From NCBI GenBank assembly GCA_903848465.1, contig CAINGK010000196.1:1-64000 (forward strand): a stretch of DNA of 64,000 nt. The letters are read 5' to 3'. This DNA comes from an uncultured Verrucomicrobiota bacterium. Lineage in GTDB: Bacteria; Verrucomicrobiota; Verrucomicrobiia; Verrucomicrobiales; Verrucomicrobiaceae. A program made the translations under genes and the position numbers. Positions 33,034 through 41,070 of the stretch are shown here, piece by piece (positions within the stretch are counted from its first letter, which is position 1; every line of letters begins with the position of its first letter). The notes beneath the pieces were generated by a model that was not told the origin of the DNA, ran no database searches, and saw nothing but the letters and a program-made list of their open reading frames with translations.

Positions 33034-34398
33034 TCAGATCGGCAGCGTGACCGTGAAAGTCGCGCCTTGTTCCGGTTCGCTCGTCACTTGGATGCTGCCC
33101 CCGTGGATTTGCACGATGGCGTTGGCGATGGCGAGGCCTAGGCCGGTGCGGCCAGAATGGCTGGCGCGTGCTTTGTCTGCGCGGTAAAAGCGGTCAAAGA
33201 TATGCGGCAGATCTTCCGCCGCGATGCCGGGCCCGGAATTGCGGACCGTGAGCGTGATGCTGCTGCTGTTGTGCTGCGTCGCCACATGTGCCGTGCCGCC
33301 GTCGTAATTGTAGTGAATGGCGTTGGAGAGAAGATTGGTGATGACCTGTGCCAGACGATCGGCATCACAGGCGCAGATGGCGGTACTGAGTTCTGTGTGG
33401 ATGTGAATACCGCGAGCATCGGCCATGGGCTGGATGAGTGCGATGCACTCGGTGGCGATCACGGCAAGATCACAGGGCTGACGCTCCGGCGTTTCCTGCC
33501 CGGCATCAAGGCGGGCGAGTTCCAGCAGGGAGTCGATAAGTCGGCGCATGCGATTGGCTGCGCGCTCACTGGCGGCGAAAGCCTCATGGTGCTCGGGGTT
33601 GTCGCAGGTGCTGCCGAGCCCATACTGCGCGTGGGCCAGCATGACGCTGAGCGGGGTGCGGAGTTCGTGCGCAGCATCGGCGGTGAAATGAGCCTGCTGC
33701 GTGAAGGCGGCATCCAGCCGGGCAAAAGTGGAGTTGAGCACGTTCACCAGTTGTCCGAGTTCACTGCCGGAGGCGGTGTTGGCAATGCGCTCTGTGAGGT
33801 TCCCCGTGGCGATCTTCTGGGCCGCGTCACTGATGTCACGTACGGGCTTCAATGTGCGATGCACGAGATAGGCACCGCCGATCAAGCCGACTAAAGTGAC
33901 CGCGCCACCGGCAACAACCAGCCACCATGCGAGGTGGTGAAGTTCAGCCACATCGTGTGCCGTGCGGTAGCCTACAAGGAGGCAGTCGCCGGGGGCAGGC
34001 TGGAGATAGGATTCACGCAGCAGGCCGCGAGTGCGCTCCCCGCGTGCAGTGTTGGCTTGAGGTAGTGGCACATCCGCTGGCGCAGTGGTGGAGTGCAGCG
34101 CCACACCACTCGTGCGGAGCCATACGACGTAGTAAAAGCTGCCGTCGGCCGATTGATCGAACAGCGCGGCATGTTCTGCCCGGAGGTCGAATTTTTGTCG
34201 CGGTGGTCGCGCGTTCTGCACTGGATGTCTTGATGCGGCGAGCACCTGCACACGGCGTTGCAGCTCCTCATCGGCGCGTCGAGACTTGAGTTCACTCTCC
34301 ACGCGATAGATCGCCGCGCCAAAGCCCGTCAGCACAACGACCAGCAGCAGGCCATGCCAGATTTGCAACTGCCAGCGGATGGATTGGAAGTACTTCAT
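33034..34398 (-). CDS. Sensor histidine kinase of TCS2
   Basis: 454 residues with two transmembrane helices (about 15-35 and 156-180) enclosing a periplasmic domain of about 120 residues. HAMP follows, then the phosphoacceptor box TADAAHELRTPLSVML (His244), N-box VITNLLSNAIHYN, and VRNSGPGIAAEDLPHIFDRF and GRTGLGLAIANAI for ATP binding. It resembles the CusS/QseC group of Gram-negative sensors. It overlaps the response regulator gene by four bases and is cotranscribed after it. Its divergent neighbours (Spy-like protein, multicopper oxidase) suggest a copper or envelope-stress signal, which is an inference from context. Confidence 0.85.
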   Translation of the reverse strand: MKYFQSIRWQLQIWHGLLLVVVLTGFGAAIYRVESELKSRRADEELQRRVQVLAASRHPVQNARPPRQKFDLRAEHAALFDQSADGSFYYVVWLRTSGVALHSTTAPADVPLPQANTARGERTRGLLRESYLQPAPGDCLLVGYRTAHDVAELHHLAWWLVVAGGAVTLVGLIGGAYLVHRTLKPVRDISDAAQKIATGNLTERIANTASGSELGQLVNVLNSTFARLDAAFTQQAHFTADAAHELRTPLSVMLAHAQYGLGSTCDNPEHHEAFAASERAANRMRRLIDSLLELARLDAGQETPERQPCDLAVIATECIALIQPMADARGIHIHTELSTAICACDADRLAQVITNLLSNAIHYNYDGGTAHVATQHNSSSITLTVRNSGPGIAAEDLPHIFDRFYRADKARASHSGRTGLGLAIANAIVQIHGGSIQVTSEPEQGATFTVTLPI

Positions 34399-35045
34399 TC
34401 GATGCAGTAGCCATGGCCACGACGTGTGACGATGAAGTCCTGGCCGAGTTTCTTGCGCAGATTGTAGATGTGCACGTCGAGGATGTTGGAGAGTGTGGCT
34501 TCGTCCTCGTCGAACAGATGCTCGTAGAGCGTGGTGCGGGAGGTGACTTTACCACGGTGCAGGGCGAGGTATTCCAGCACGACGTATTCGCGTGCGGTGA
34601 GGGTAATCGGCTGGCCGGTGCGCGTGACGGTGCGCGCCGCCGTGTCGAGCCGTACTTCACCGAGTTCCAGTACCGTGCGTGATTGGTTGGCACCCCGGCG
34701 AATGATCGCACGCAGGCGGGCGAACAGCTCGTTGATGTCGAACGGTTTGACGAGGTAGTCGTCCGCGCCGATGTCGAGCCCGCGTACGCGATCCGTGGTG
34801 CGATCACGCGCGGTTAGAATGAGCACGGGTGTGGCTTTGGTTTTGCGCAGGCGTGCTAGGACTTCCCAGCCATCAAGGAGGGGCAGCATCATGTCGAGGA
34901 CGATGGCATCGTAGTCTGTTGACTGTGCCTTATAGAGAGCCTCCTCACCGTCAGCCGCGCTGTCGGCGGCATAGCCTTCCTTGCGGGCGGCACGTACCAG
35001 CACGGAGAGCAAATCGGGTTCATCTTCGACAACGAGGAGTCGCAT
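34395..35045 (-). CDS. OmpR-family response regulator of TCS2
   Basis: ATG 35045 gives 216 residues beginning MRLLVVEDEPDLLSVL; the frame is open further upstream, but those residues are not family-like. The receiver domain has Asp51 (IVLDMMLPLLDGWEVL) and the conserved Lys in YLVKPFDINELFARL. The winged-helix effector shows LTAREYVVLEYLALHRGKV and LSNILDVHIYNLRKKLGQDF, ending RRGHGYCIE. The domain order and length are those of CusR/QseB-like regulators. The two 11-bp GATGAATG repeat pairs at 35113 and 35173 in the divergent promoter are its probable binding sites, implying autoregulation plus control of the multicopper oxidase operon. Confidence 0.85.
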   Translation of the reverse strand: MRLLVVEDEPDLLSVLVRAARKEGYAADSAADGEEALYKAQSTDYDAIVLDMMLPLLDGWEVLARLRKTKATPVLILTARDRTTDRVRGLDIGADDYLVKPFDINELFARLRAIIRRGANQSRTVLELGEVRLDTAARTVTRTGQPITLTAREYVVLEYLALHRGKVTSRTTLYEHLFDEDEATLSNILDVHIYNLRKKLGQDFIVTRRGHGYCIE

Positions 35046-35112
35046 GTGGTGGGGGAGGCGTGGGCTGGGGGCGGCATCACACAACGCCGCAGGAGCGGTA
35101 TCGTACACCCTG

Positions 35113-35131
35113 GATGAATGCCAGATGAATG
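35113..35131 (+). promoter_or_regulatory. GATGAATG direct repeat, 11-bp period (probable TCS2 box)
   Basis: GATGAATG occurs at 35113-35120 and again at 35124-35131, exactly 11 bp apart. Two weaker units continue the period to the right (GGAGAATA at 35135, GGCGAAAA at 35146). A mirror copy lies at 35173-35191. Spacing and position in the divergent TCS2/oxidase promoter fit an OmpR-family binding site. Confidence 0.65.
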
Positions 35132-35172
35132 GCGGGAGAATAATGGGCGAAAAATGATTTTTCGTGGGTGCT

Positions 35173-35191
35173 CATTCATCGGCCATTCATC
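35173..35191 (-). promoter_or_regulatory. Mirror GATGAATG direct repeat, 11-bp period (probable TCS2 box)
   Basis: Read on the minus strand, GATGAATG occurs twice with an 11-bp period (plus-strand CATTCATC at 35173-35180 and 35184-35191). It faces the pair at 35113-35131 across about 41 bp, giving one array for each divergent gene. A weaker preceding unit (ACATGAAGCCA) extends it on the minus strand. Confidence 0.65.
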
Positions 35192-35263
35192 TGGCTTCAT
35201 GTAAACCATCGCCGTTGGCCAGCCATTTGGTGCTGGGCAATTCACTTTCAACCAACGCATGTC

Positions 35264-36130
35264 ATGAACCGAAACCTGATCGTATTTGCACTCACGCTCC
35301 ACTTCACCGTCTGCACAATCAGCGCCAAGGACGGGCCGCCACCGCCGCCGCCTGGAGGTGGGGGAGGCCTACGTCTGCTGCCACGGGGGGCAGAAAAAAC
35401 GCTGAACCTCACCGCAGAGCAGAACCAACAATTGAAGGATTTGGAGGCCGAAATGAAGGGGAAGGTGGAGAAAATATTGACGCCAGAACAGCTCACGCAA
35501 CTCAAGAGCCTGCGCCCGCAGCCGCCCGGCGGTGGCTCAAATAATCGTGGCGAGCGTCCATTGCTGCCAGATGACAAAGGCTCTGTCAAAGAAACCTCGG
35601 TGGGAAGCGGCAAGGCCCTGCCGGCTGGTGTCACGCGCCTGCCCGTCGTGTTTGTAGGTGGTCATGAGACAGATCCGGTCGATCACGGTCGTCCAGTCGT
35701 GCTGATCGCTGCGGCGCTTGGAGTCAAGACGGAGGTGTTTCGCGAAGCTTTCAGCCACGTGCATCCCGCTGGTCCCGGCAGCGGTGGCCCTTCGGAGACC
35801 GAGGCGCGTGCCAACAAGGCCGCGCTCATGAATGCGCTCGGAAAATTTGGCATCGACAATGACCGGCTCGATGCGGTTTCCAACTTCTACCGTTATCCGC
35901 CGGGCTCACGCAATCTTTGGAAGAACCAGCCTGCTACCGCGAGTGCGTTGGTGAAGGAGGGGGCCATCATCGGCTATGAAATCACCAACGGGGGCTACGG
36001 CTACACGACACCGCCTACCGTCACCGTTCCAGGTATGACGGGTGCCACGGCCAAGGTGGAAATTGCCTATGGCAAGGACATGGAGGCCAACGGCTCCGTG
36101 GCTGCGATCACAATGGTAAACGCCCAGTAA
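35264..36130 (+). CDS. Secreted Spy/CpxP-like N-terminal helix protein with uncharacterised C-terminal domain
   Basis: ATG 35264 gives 288 residues with a signal peptide (LIVFALTLHFTVCTISAKD), then PPPPPP and GGGGG tracts. LTAEQNQQLKDLEAEMK and ILTPEQLTQLKSL form a helical hairpin like Spy/CpxP periplasmic proteins (LTxxQ motifs). Residues 110-230 are a domain I have seen in Verrucomicrobia proteins but cannot name (VVFVGGHETDPVDHGRPVVL, then SNFYRYPPG). The end (YEITNGGYGYTTPPTVTVPG) is a short beta repeat. It sits downstream of the GATGAATG arrays and nine bases before the multicopper oxidase gene, with which it is surely cotranscribed. A chaperone or metal-binding role is inferred. Confidence 0.6.
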   Translation: MNRNLIVFALTLHFTVCTISAKDGPPPPPPGGGGGLRLLPRGAEKTLNLTAEQNQQLKDLEAEMKGKVEKILTPEQLTQLKSLRPQPPGGGSNNRGERPLLPDDKGSVKETSVGSGKALPAGVTRLPVVFVGGHETDPVDHGRPVVLIAAALGVKTEVFREAFSHVHPAGPGSGGPSETEARANKAALMNALGKFGIDNDRLDAVSNFYRYPPGSRNLWKNQPATASALVKEGAIIGYEITNGGYGYTTPPTVTVPGMTGATAKVEIAYGKDMEANGSVAAITMVNAQ

Positions 36131-36139
36131 CCTGCTGCC

Positions 36140-39100
36140 ATGAACACCCCCCGCAGACTTCTCGTGCAAAGTTACCCAATTGGTGTGCTTGCAGTGATCG
36201 TGGCCTTGGCCAGCCAGTCTGCGCTGCTCCATGCGGCACCGACCATCACCGCCGTTGCAAACAATCCATCCGTACCGGGCAACTTCGATAACGTCACAGT
36301 AACCGCGAATGTGCAGCCGTCTTCCGGCACCACGATCTCGCAGGTGCAGTTGACGTATGGTGTCGGTGCGGTCACGACCGGCACGGCGATGTACGAGACG
36401 ATGACCAACACGGCGTCTGCGACATCATGGAATGGCACCGGGGCGCAAAATCCTTGGACGGTGACAGCCGTGCGCAATGCGTCCGATGTCAAACAACGCT
36501 CCACCTCCGCCAATCACACCGTGCCAATCGTGCTGACGAATGCCACGACCAATGGAACCATCGCGGTGACGTGTGCGAGCACCGCCAGCCTCTGGCCTGG
36601 CATGAGCATCAGTGGGCCAAACATTGGCGCAGGAACCATGATCGCGTCGATCACCAATGCCACGACACTGGCACTCAGCACCGCAGCCACCGGCAGCGGC
36701 ACGGGCCTGTCTATGACAGCCGCTGGCGTGACGCTGACGAGTTGCACTACCACGAGCGGCAGCCCCAATGTCTCCTGCACCAGCACCGTCGGCCTCGTGG
36801 TCGGCATGGGAATCACCGGTTTGACGACGAATCCAGGCAATCCGACCGTCCTGTCGATCACCGATGGGGCAAACTTCGTGCTCAGCGCCAATGTCACCAC
36901 CGGTGCTGCCAGCCTCACGCTGACGGCTTCGGGATGTGGCGTGGAGTTGAACACCGGCACGGCCAATTACACCGACACCATGATGACCACCACGAATGCG
37001 ATCAATGCGGGTGCTGCGAGCGCTGGCTATGTGGAATTCTATGTGCGCACCTCTGACCTGATCTCCAACAATGGCTGGACCTTTCAAATCTCGCCGGATG
37101 GCGGCACTACCTGGAACACTCGGGTGAGCGAAAACTACACAGGCAGCACGGTGAGTTTGACGAGTTGTACGCTCAACGCCACGACCGCAGTCACTTGCGC
37201 CAGCACCGCAGGCCTCGTGACAGGTATGACTGTGCAGGGGACGACTGTCAGCCTGAGCAATTGTGGAACGACGAGTGCGAGCACCTCCGTCACCTGCGCA
37301 AACACCACCGGACTCGCCGTGGGCATGTATGTGACAGGGAACGGCATCCCCGCCGGTGCGCGGGTGGTTTCCCTGGTGGCGAACACTTCATTCACGATGA
37401 GCGCCAACGCGAATGCGACCGCTAGTGTGAGTGTCCTGGCGAACTATCTCAATGCCAACACCACGATCACTTCCATCACCAACGGAACGAGCTTTGTGCT
37501 GAGTGCGGCACCCTTTTACTCGGGCGGCGGTCTGGTGCTGAATGCGACGACGGTGAATCATGGTTTCACTCTCAAGCACTACGATCTAGTCACTGCTGAC
37601 ATGACGAGCAATATGAAGCTGCGTTTTCAATTCAGCGGTTACACCGCCACCGCTCCGGCACGCCAGCCCACATGCGATATCGATGACATCATTGTCACGC
37701 TGACCACTGGCACCCCGCCCGTGACACTGAATATGCAGGGTACAGGAGCCATTTACAGTGCCGTCATTCCAGCCCAGGCAGGCGGCACCACCGTGACCTA
37801 TTCAGTCGCTGCTCAAGACAGCGCTGCAGCCACGACCACGAGCAGCAGTACTTCCTACACCGTCGCCACCGTAGCGCCTGTACTCGCGGTTACGCCTGCT
37901 GCCGGGTTGACGGCCACGGGTGTGTTTGGCGGGCCGGTCACGGCCAGCACGACCTACACTCTGGTGAACAGCGGCACGGGTTCGCTGAACTGGACTGCAG
38001 GGAAAACCGCGAACTGGCTGACGCTTTCCAGCGCCAGCGGCACGCTTGCAGCAAACAGCAGCACCACCGTCACCGCCGCGATCAACAGCGGTGCCAACAG
38101 TCTGGCGGCAGGAACTTATGCGGACACCATCACCTTCACGAATGCTACCAGTGGCACGGGTACGACCACGCGTGCTGCCAGCCTGACTATTGTCACGGTT
38201 CCGGCAGCACCAGTGCTCAGCACTCAGGCTGTTTTCACACCAGGTACTGGTAAGACCTTGTCATGGGCCGCAGTGTCGGGCGCTGCCAGCTATACCTTGC
38301 AGATCTCCGCCACGGCTGACTTTGCCGCGCCGCTGGCCGCGCAGACGGTGACGAGTCCGACCGGCAGCTTCACCAATCTGACGGATGGGGCGACCTATTA
38401 CTATCGCGTACTCGCAACGAATGTGGCCGGGTCATCCTTGTATAGCAGTGTCGTCGCATCCACCCAGGACAACACGCCACCAAACGTTGCCATCAGCAGT
38501 CCCGCCACGGGTGGGAGTACGGCGGTAAACAGCATCACCGTGACCGGCACCAGCTCCGATACGCCCTCAGGCATCGCCGCTGTGCGCGTCAATAATGTCT
38601 TGGCTACGACCAGCAATGGCTTCGTCACATGGACTGCTACGGTGCCGCTCGGCTTCGGCACCAATGCCATCACCGCCACTGCCACTGACAATGCGGGGAA
38701 TAATACCACGACCCTGCCGCTCATTGTCACCCTCACCACCGCGCAGACCTACAACCCGCTTTTCATTCCGCCGCCGATGACCGGCACGACCTTCAACCTC
38801 ACGCTTGATCAAAATGCGAAGCAGTTCTTCACCGGACCGGCCACGCAGACGTATGGCTACAATCATGGATTGTTCTGGGGGCCGACGCTGATCATGAAGA
38901 AGGGCGACTTTGTGCGGGTGAACCTCACGAACAACCTTATCGACACCACGACCACCCACTGGCACGGCTTTCACATTCCCGCCATCATGGATGGTGGTCC
39001 GCATGAGACGATTCCCGCTGGCACGGTTTGGTCACCTTCCTTTTACATCAAGAACCGGGCGGCCACGTACTGGTATCATCCGCATCTCCACCCAACCACA

Positions 39101-40360
39101 CAGCAGCAACTGACCATGGGCGCGGGTGGTTTGATCATCGTCCAGGACGATGAGGAGGCTGCGCTGCCGCTGCCGCGTACGTATGGGGTCGATGACTTTC
39201 CCATCGTGCTCACCAGCCGACGCTTCACCGGCACCGGGGCCAATGCCAACCAGTTTGCCCTGAATGGCGCATTTGGCGACTACATGCTGGTGAACGGTAC
39301 GATGAACCCGCAGGTGAGTCTGCCGGCCCAGATCGTCCGTCTGCGGATTCTCGATGCGGAGATCGCCCGCAACCATAACCTCGGCTTCAGCGATAACCGC
39401 ACGTTCTATGTCATTGGCACTGATGGTGGCTTGCTAAATGCCCCTGTTCCCGTCACTCGGATGGTGATGGCCGTCGCAGAACGCTATGAGATCCTGCTGG
39501 ATCTGCGCGGGATGACACCGGGGAGTTCAATCGATCTGATGACGTATAATTCGAACCAGGCGGCGGGCTATTCTGGCGGGCAGGTGGGCACCACGGGTGC
39601 GAATGGCAGCCTGCTGAACAACATCGATTTTGTCGATCTGCACATCAACATTGTGGCGGCCACTAGCAATGCCATCACCAGCCTCCCGACGAAATTGGTG
39701 AACAACACCTACTGGACCAGCGCGGATGTGACGAACAGCCGCACCGTGTCGCTGACGGGAGTGGGCGGCTTACCCCTCAGTTTTGACAACTTGGTTTACA
39801 GTTCCTCGGTGATCAACCAGACGGTGAACTTCAATGCCGTGGAGCAGTGGACGCTCGCGAATGTTTCCAATCTCTCTCACTCCTTTCACATTCACGATAT
39901 TCAGTTTTATCTCACGTCGGTACCGGGAGGCATACCGGCCTACATGCAGGGTTGGAAAGACACGTTTTATCTGCCGCAGCAGTCGAGTGTTTCCTTCATC
40001 ACCAAGTTTGATGATTTCGCCAGCAACTCCAATCCCTTCATGTTTCACTGCCACTTTTTGCAGCATGAGGACGGCGGGCTGATGGGGCAGTTCCTCGTGC
40101 AGAACAATGCCGTGGAAGATCTGGCCGTGGCCAGCTTCACGCGCAAAGGCACCGACCCATCTGTCACGCTGCAGGTCAATGCCACTTCGGGTACGACTTA
40201 CACGCTGCAATATTCGCCCGATATGACGACCGGTAGTTGGATCGATGTCGGTTCGGTGACGAGCGACGGCACCTCTGCGAGCTTCACCGAAACGGATTCA
40301 GGCCGTCTGGGACAGGCAAGAGGCTTTTATCGCGTGATCATTCCGGTGGTCAGCCAATAA
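36140..40360 (+). CDS. Giant secreted multicopper oxidase with an adhesin-like N-terminal half
   Basis: 1406 residues with a signal sequence (about residues 12-32). Residues 33-590 are Thr/Ser/Asn-rich and contain four or more copies of a repeat of the form VTCxSTxGLxxGMxxxG followed by xxSITNxTxFxLS. Then come a BACON-like domain (about 590-690, LAVTPAAGL to TFTNATSG), a fibronectin III domain (about 692-775) and an Ig-like Big domain (about 780-865). From about 870 comes a three-domain multicopper oxidase of the CotA/bilirubin-oxidase type: HWHGFH (His940, His942), YWYHPHLH, SHSFHIHDIQF, and HCHFLQHEDGGLM (His1303 to Met), holding type 1, 2 and 3 copper ligands. It probably oxidises metals or phenolics at the cell surface. 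TCS2 control is inferred from the upstream arrays. Confidence 0.85.
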   Translation: MNTPRRLLVQSYPIGVLAVIVALASQSALLHAAPTITAVANNPSVPGNFDNVTVTANVQPSSGTTISQVQLTYGVGAVTTGTAMYETMTNTASATSWNGTGAQNPWTVTAVRNASDVKQRSTSANHTVPIVLTNATTNGTIAVTCASTASLWPGMSISGPNIGAGTMIASITNATTLALSTAATGSGTGLSMTAAGVTLTSCTTTSGSPNVSCTSTVGLVVGMGITGLTTNPGNPTVLSITDGANFVLSANVTTGAASLTLTASGCGVELNTGTANYTDTMMTTTNAINAGAASAGYVEFYVRTSDLISNNGWTFQISPDGGTTWNTRVSENYTGSTVSLTSCTLNATTAVTCASTAGLVTGMTVQGTTVSLSNCGTTSASTSVTCANTTGLAVGMYVTGNGIPAGARVVSLVANTSFTMSANANATASVSVLANYLNANTTITSITNGTSFVLSAAPFYSGGGLVLNATTVNHGFTLKHYDLVTADMTSNMKLRFQFSGYTATAPARQPTCDIDDIIVTLTTGTPPVTLNMQGTGAIYSAVIPAQAGGTTVTYSVAAQDSAAATTTSSSTSYTVATVAPVLAVTPAAGLTATGVFGGPVTASTTYTLVNSGTGSLNWTAGKTANWLTLSSASGTLAANSSTTVTAAINSGANSLAAGTYADTITFTNATSGTGTTTRAASLTIVTVPAAPVLSTQAVFTPGTGKTLSWAAVSGAASYTLQISATADFAAPLAAQTVTSPTGSFTNLTDGATYYYRVLATNVAGSSLYSSVVASTQDNTPPNVAISSPATGGSTAVNSITVTGTSSDTPSGIAAVRVNNVLATTSNGFVTWTATVPLGFGTNAITATATDNAGNNTTTLPLIVTLTTAQTYNPLFIPPPMTGTTFNLTLDQNAKQFFTGPATQTYGYNHGLFWGPTLIMKKGDFVRVNLTNNLIDTTTTHWHGFHIPAIMDGGPHETIPAGTVWSPSFYIKNRAATYWYHPHLHPTTQQQLTMGAGGLIIVQDDEEAALPLPRTYGVDDFPIVLTSRRFTGTGANANQFALNGAFGDYMLVNGTMNPQVSLPAQIVRLRILDAEIARNHNLGFSDNRTFYVIGTDGGLLNAPVPVTRMVMAVAERYEILLDLRGMTPGSSIDLMTYNSNQAAGYSGGQVGTTGANGSLLNNIDFVDLHINIVAATSNAITSLPTKLVNNTYWTSADVTNSRTVSLTGVGGLPLSFDNLVYSSSVINQTVNFNAVEQWTLANVSNLSHSFHIHDIQFYLTSVPGGIPAYMQGWKDTFYLPQQSSVSFITKFDDFASNSNPFMFHCHFLQHEDGGLMGQFLVQNNAVEDLAVASFTRKGTDPSVTLQVNATSGTTYTLQYSPDMTTGSWIDVGSVTSDGTSASFTETDSGRLGQARGFYRVIIPVVSQ

Positions 40361-40384
40361 GAGGACGGCTCATCAAGCCTTGGT

Positions 40385-40993
40385 TCAGACCAAAGTCAGC
40401 ACGCCGAACGATGTCGGCACATGAAAGTCTGGACGTTCGGTTTGAGGATTCACCCAGGGCATCCAGCCGGAATGAACGGTGCCATCGGGTCGGTGATGAA
40501 ATTCGGCACGATAGAGGCCGGCTATTAATTCAGAGGAGCCGGGCTTGAGCACCTGCAAAGCGCGAAGCGTGTCGAGAGGGATGCTGCCTGTGACCGTGTA
40601 GCGACTGCCTTCGATGTGGGCGGTGAGTTGCAGGCCTGCGCATTGCCAGTCCCAGTTCATTTCACGATAGAAATTCGCCTCGTAGGCCAGCACGTCACCA
40701 CGTGGAGACATTTCGAGGCAGTAGTAAGGCTTCAGGCTCAGATCTGGAGCGAGGAAGATTTCGACGCGGTCGGAGCCGAGCACGCGCTCTTTAGCCGTGG
40801 GGGCATCGGGAAGAACGAGATCATCGTCGATGCAGTCGAAGCGGAAATGAAGATGTGTATCGTTCCAGAGCGCGCGGAATTCGGTAAGAGGAGTAGTGCT
40901 GGCCTCCCATGGAAAGGAGAAGTCGGTCAAAGGTTCGGCCACGGACCAATCCAAGGGAGATGCGGATGTGTGGCGGACAGGGTAGCGTTTCAT
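40385..40993 (-). CDS. CBM9-like carbohydrate-binding protein
   Basis: 202 residues, no signal peptide. The sequence follows the family-9 carbohydrate-binding fold: FRALWNDTHLHFRFDCIDDDLV near the start (a strand with acidic calcium site), RVEIFLAPDLSLKPYYCLEMSPRGDV in the middle, and YTVTGSIPLDTLRAL followed by GWMPWVNPQTERPDFHVP at the end. It binds sugars or is a structural relative used outside carbohydrate metabolism. It is cytoplasmic by lack of a leader, which is odd for a binding module. It converges on the multicopper oxidase gene and is divergent from the PHP-type gene. Confidence 0.75.
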   Translation of the reverse strand: MKRYPVRHTSASPLDWSVAEPLTDFSFPWEASTTPLTEFRALWNDTHLHFRFDCIDDDLVLPDAPTAKERVLGSDRVEIFLAPDLSLKPYYCLEMSPRGDVLAYEANFYREMNWDWQCAGLQLTAHIEGSRYTVTGSIPLDTLRALQVLKPGSSELIAGLYRAEFHHRPDGTVHSGWMPWVNPQTERPDFHVPTSFGVLTLV

Positions 40994-41070
40994 GGCGCAG
41001 CTTTGGCAAGGTCAGGCTTCAATTCAACGGCGGGTGGATAGTTGTCATCAGGTGGGTTCGTTCGAGAGTG

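Noticed and set aside
36650..37550. Possible CRISPR-like or satellite repeats in the oxidase gene
   Set aside because: The repeats are in-frame protein repeats with divergent codons, not identical direct repeats with spacers.
40909..41070. 54-residue N-terminal extension of the PHP-type protein
   Set aside because: Overlaps the divergent CBM9-like gene and masks a good signal peptide starting at 41071.
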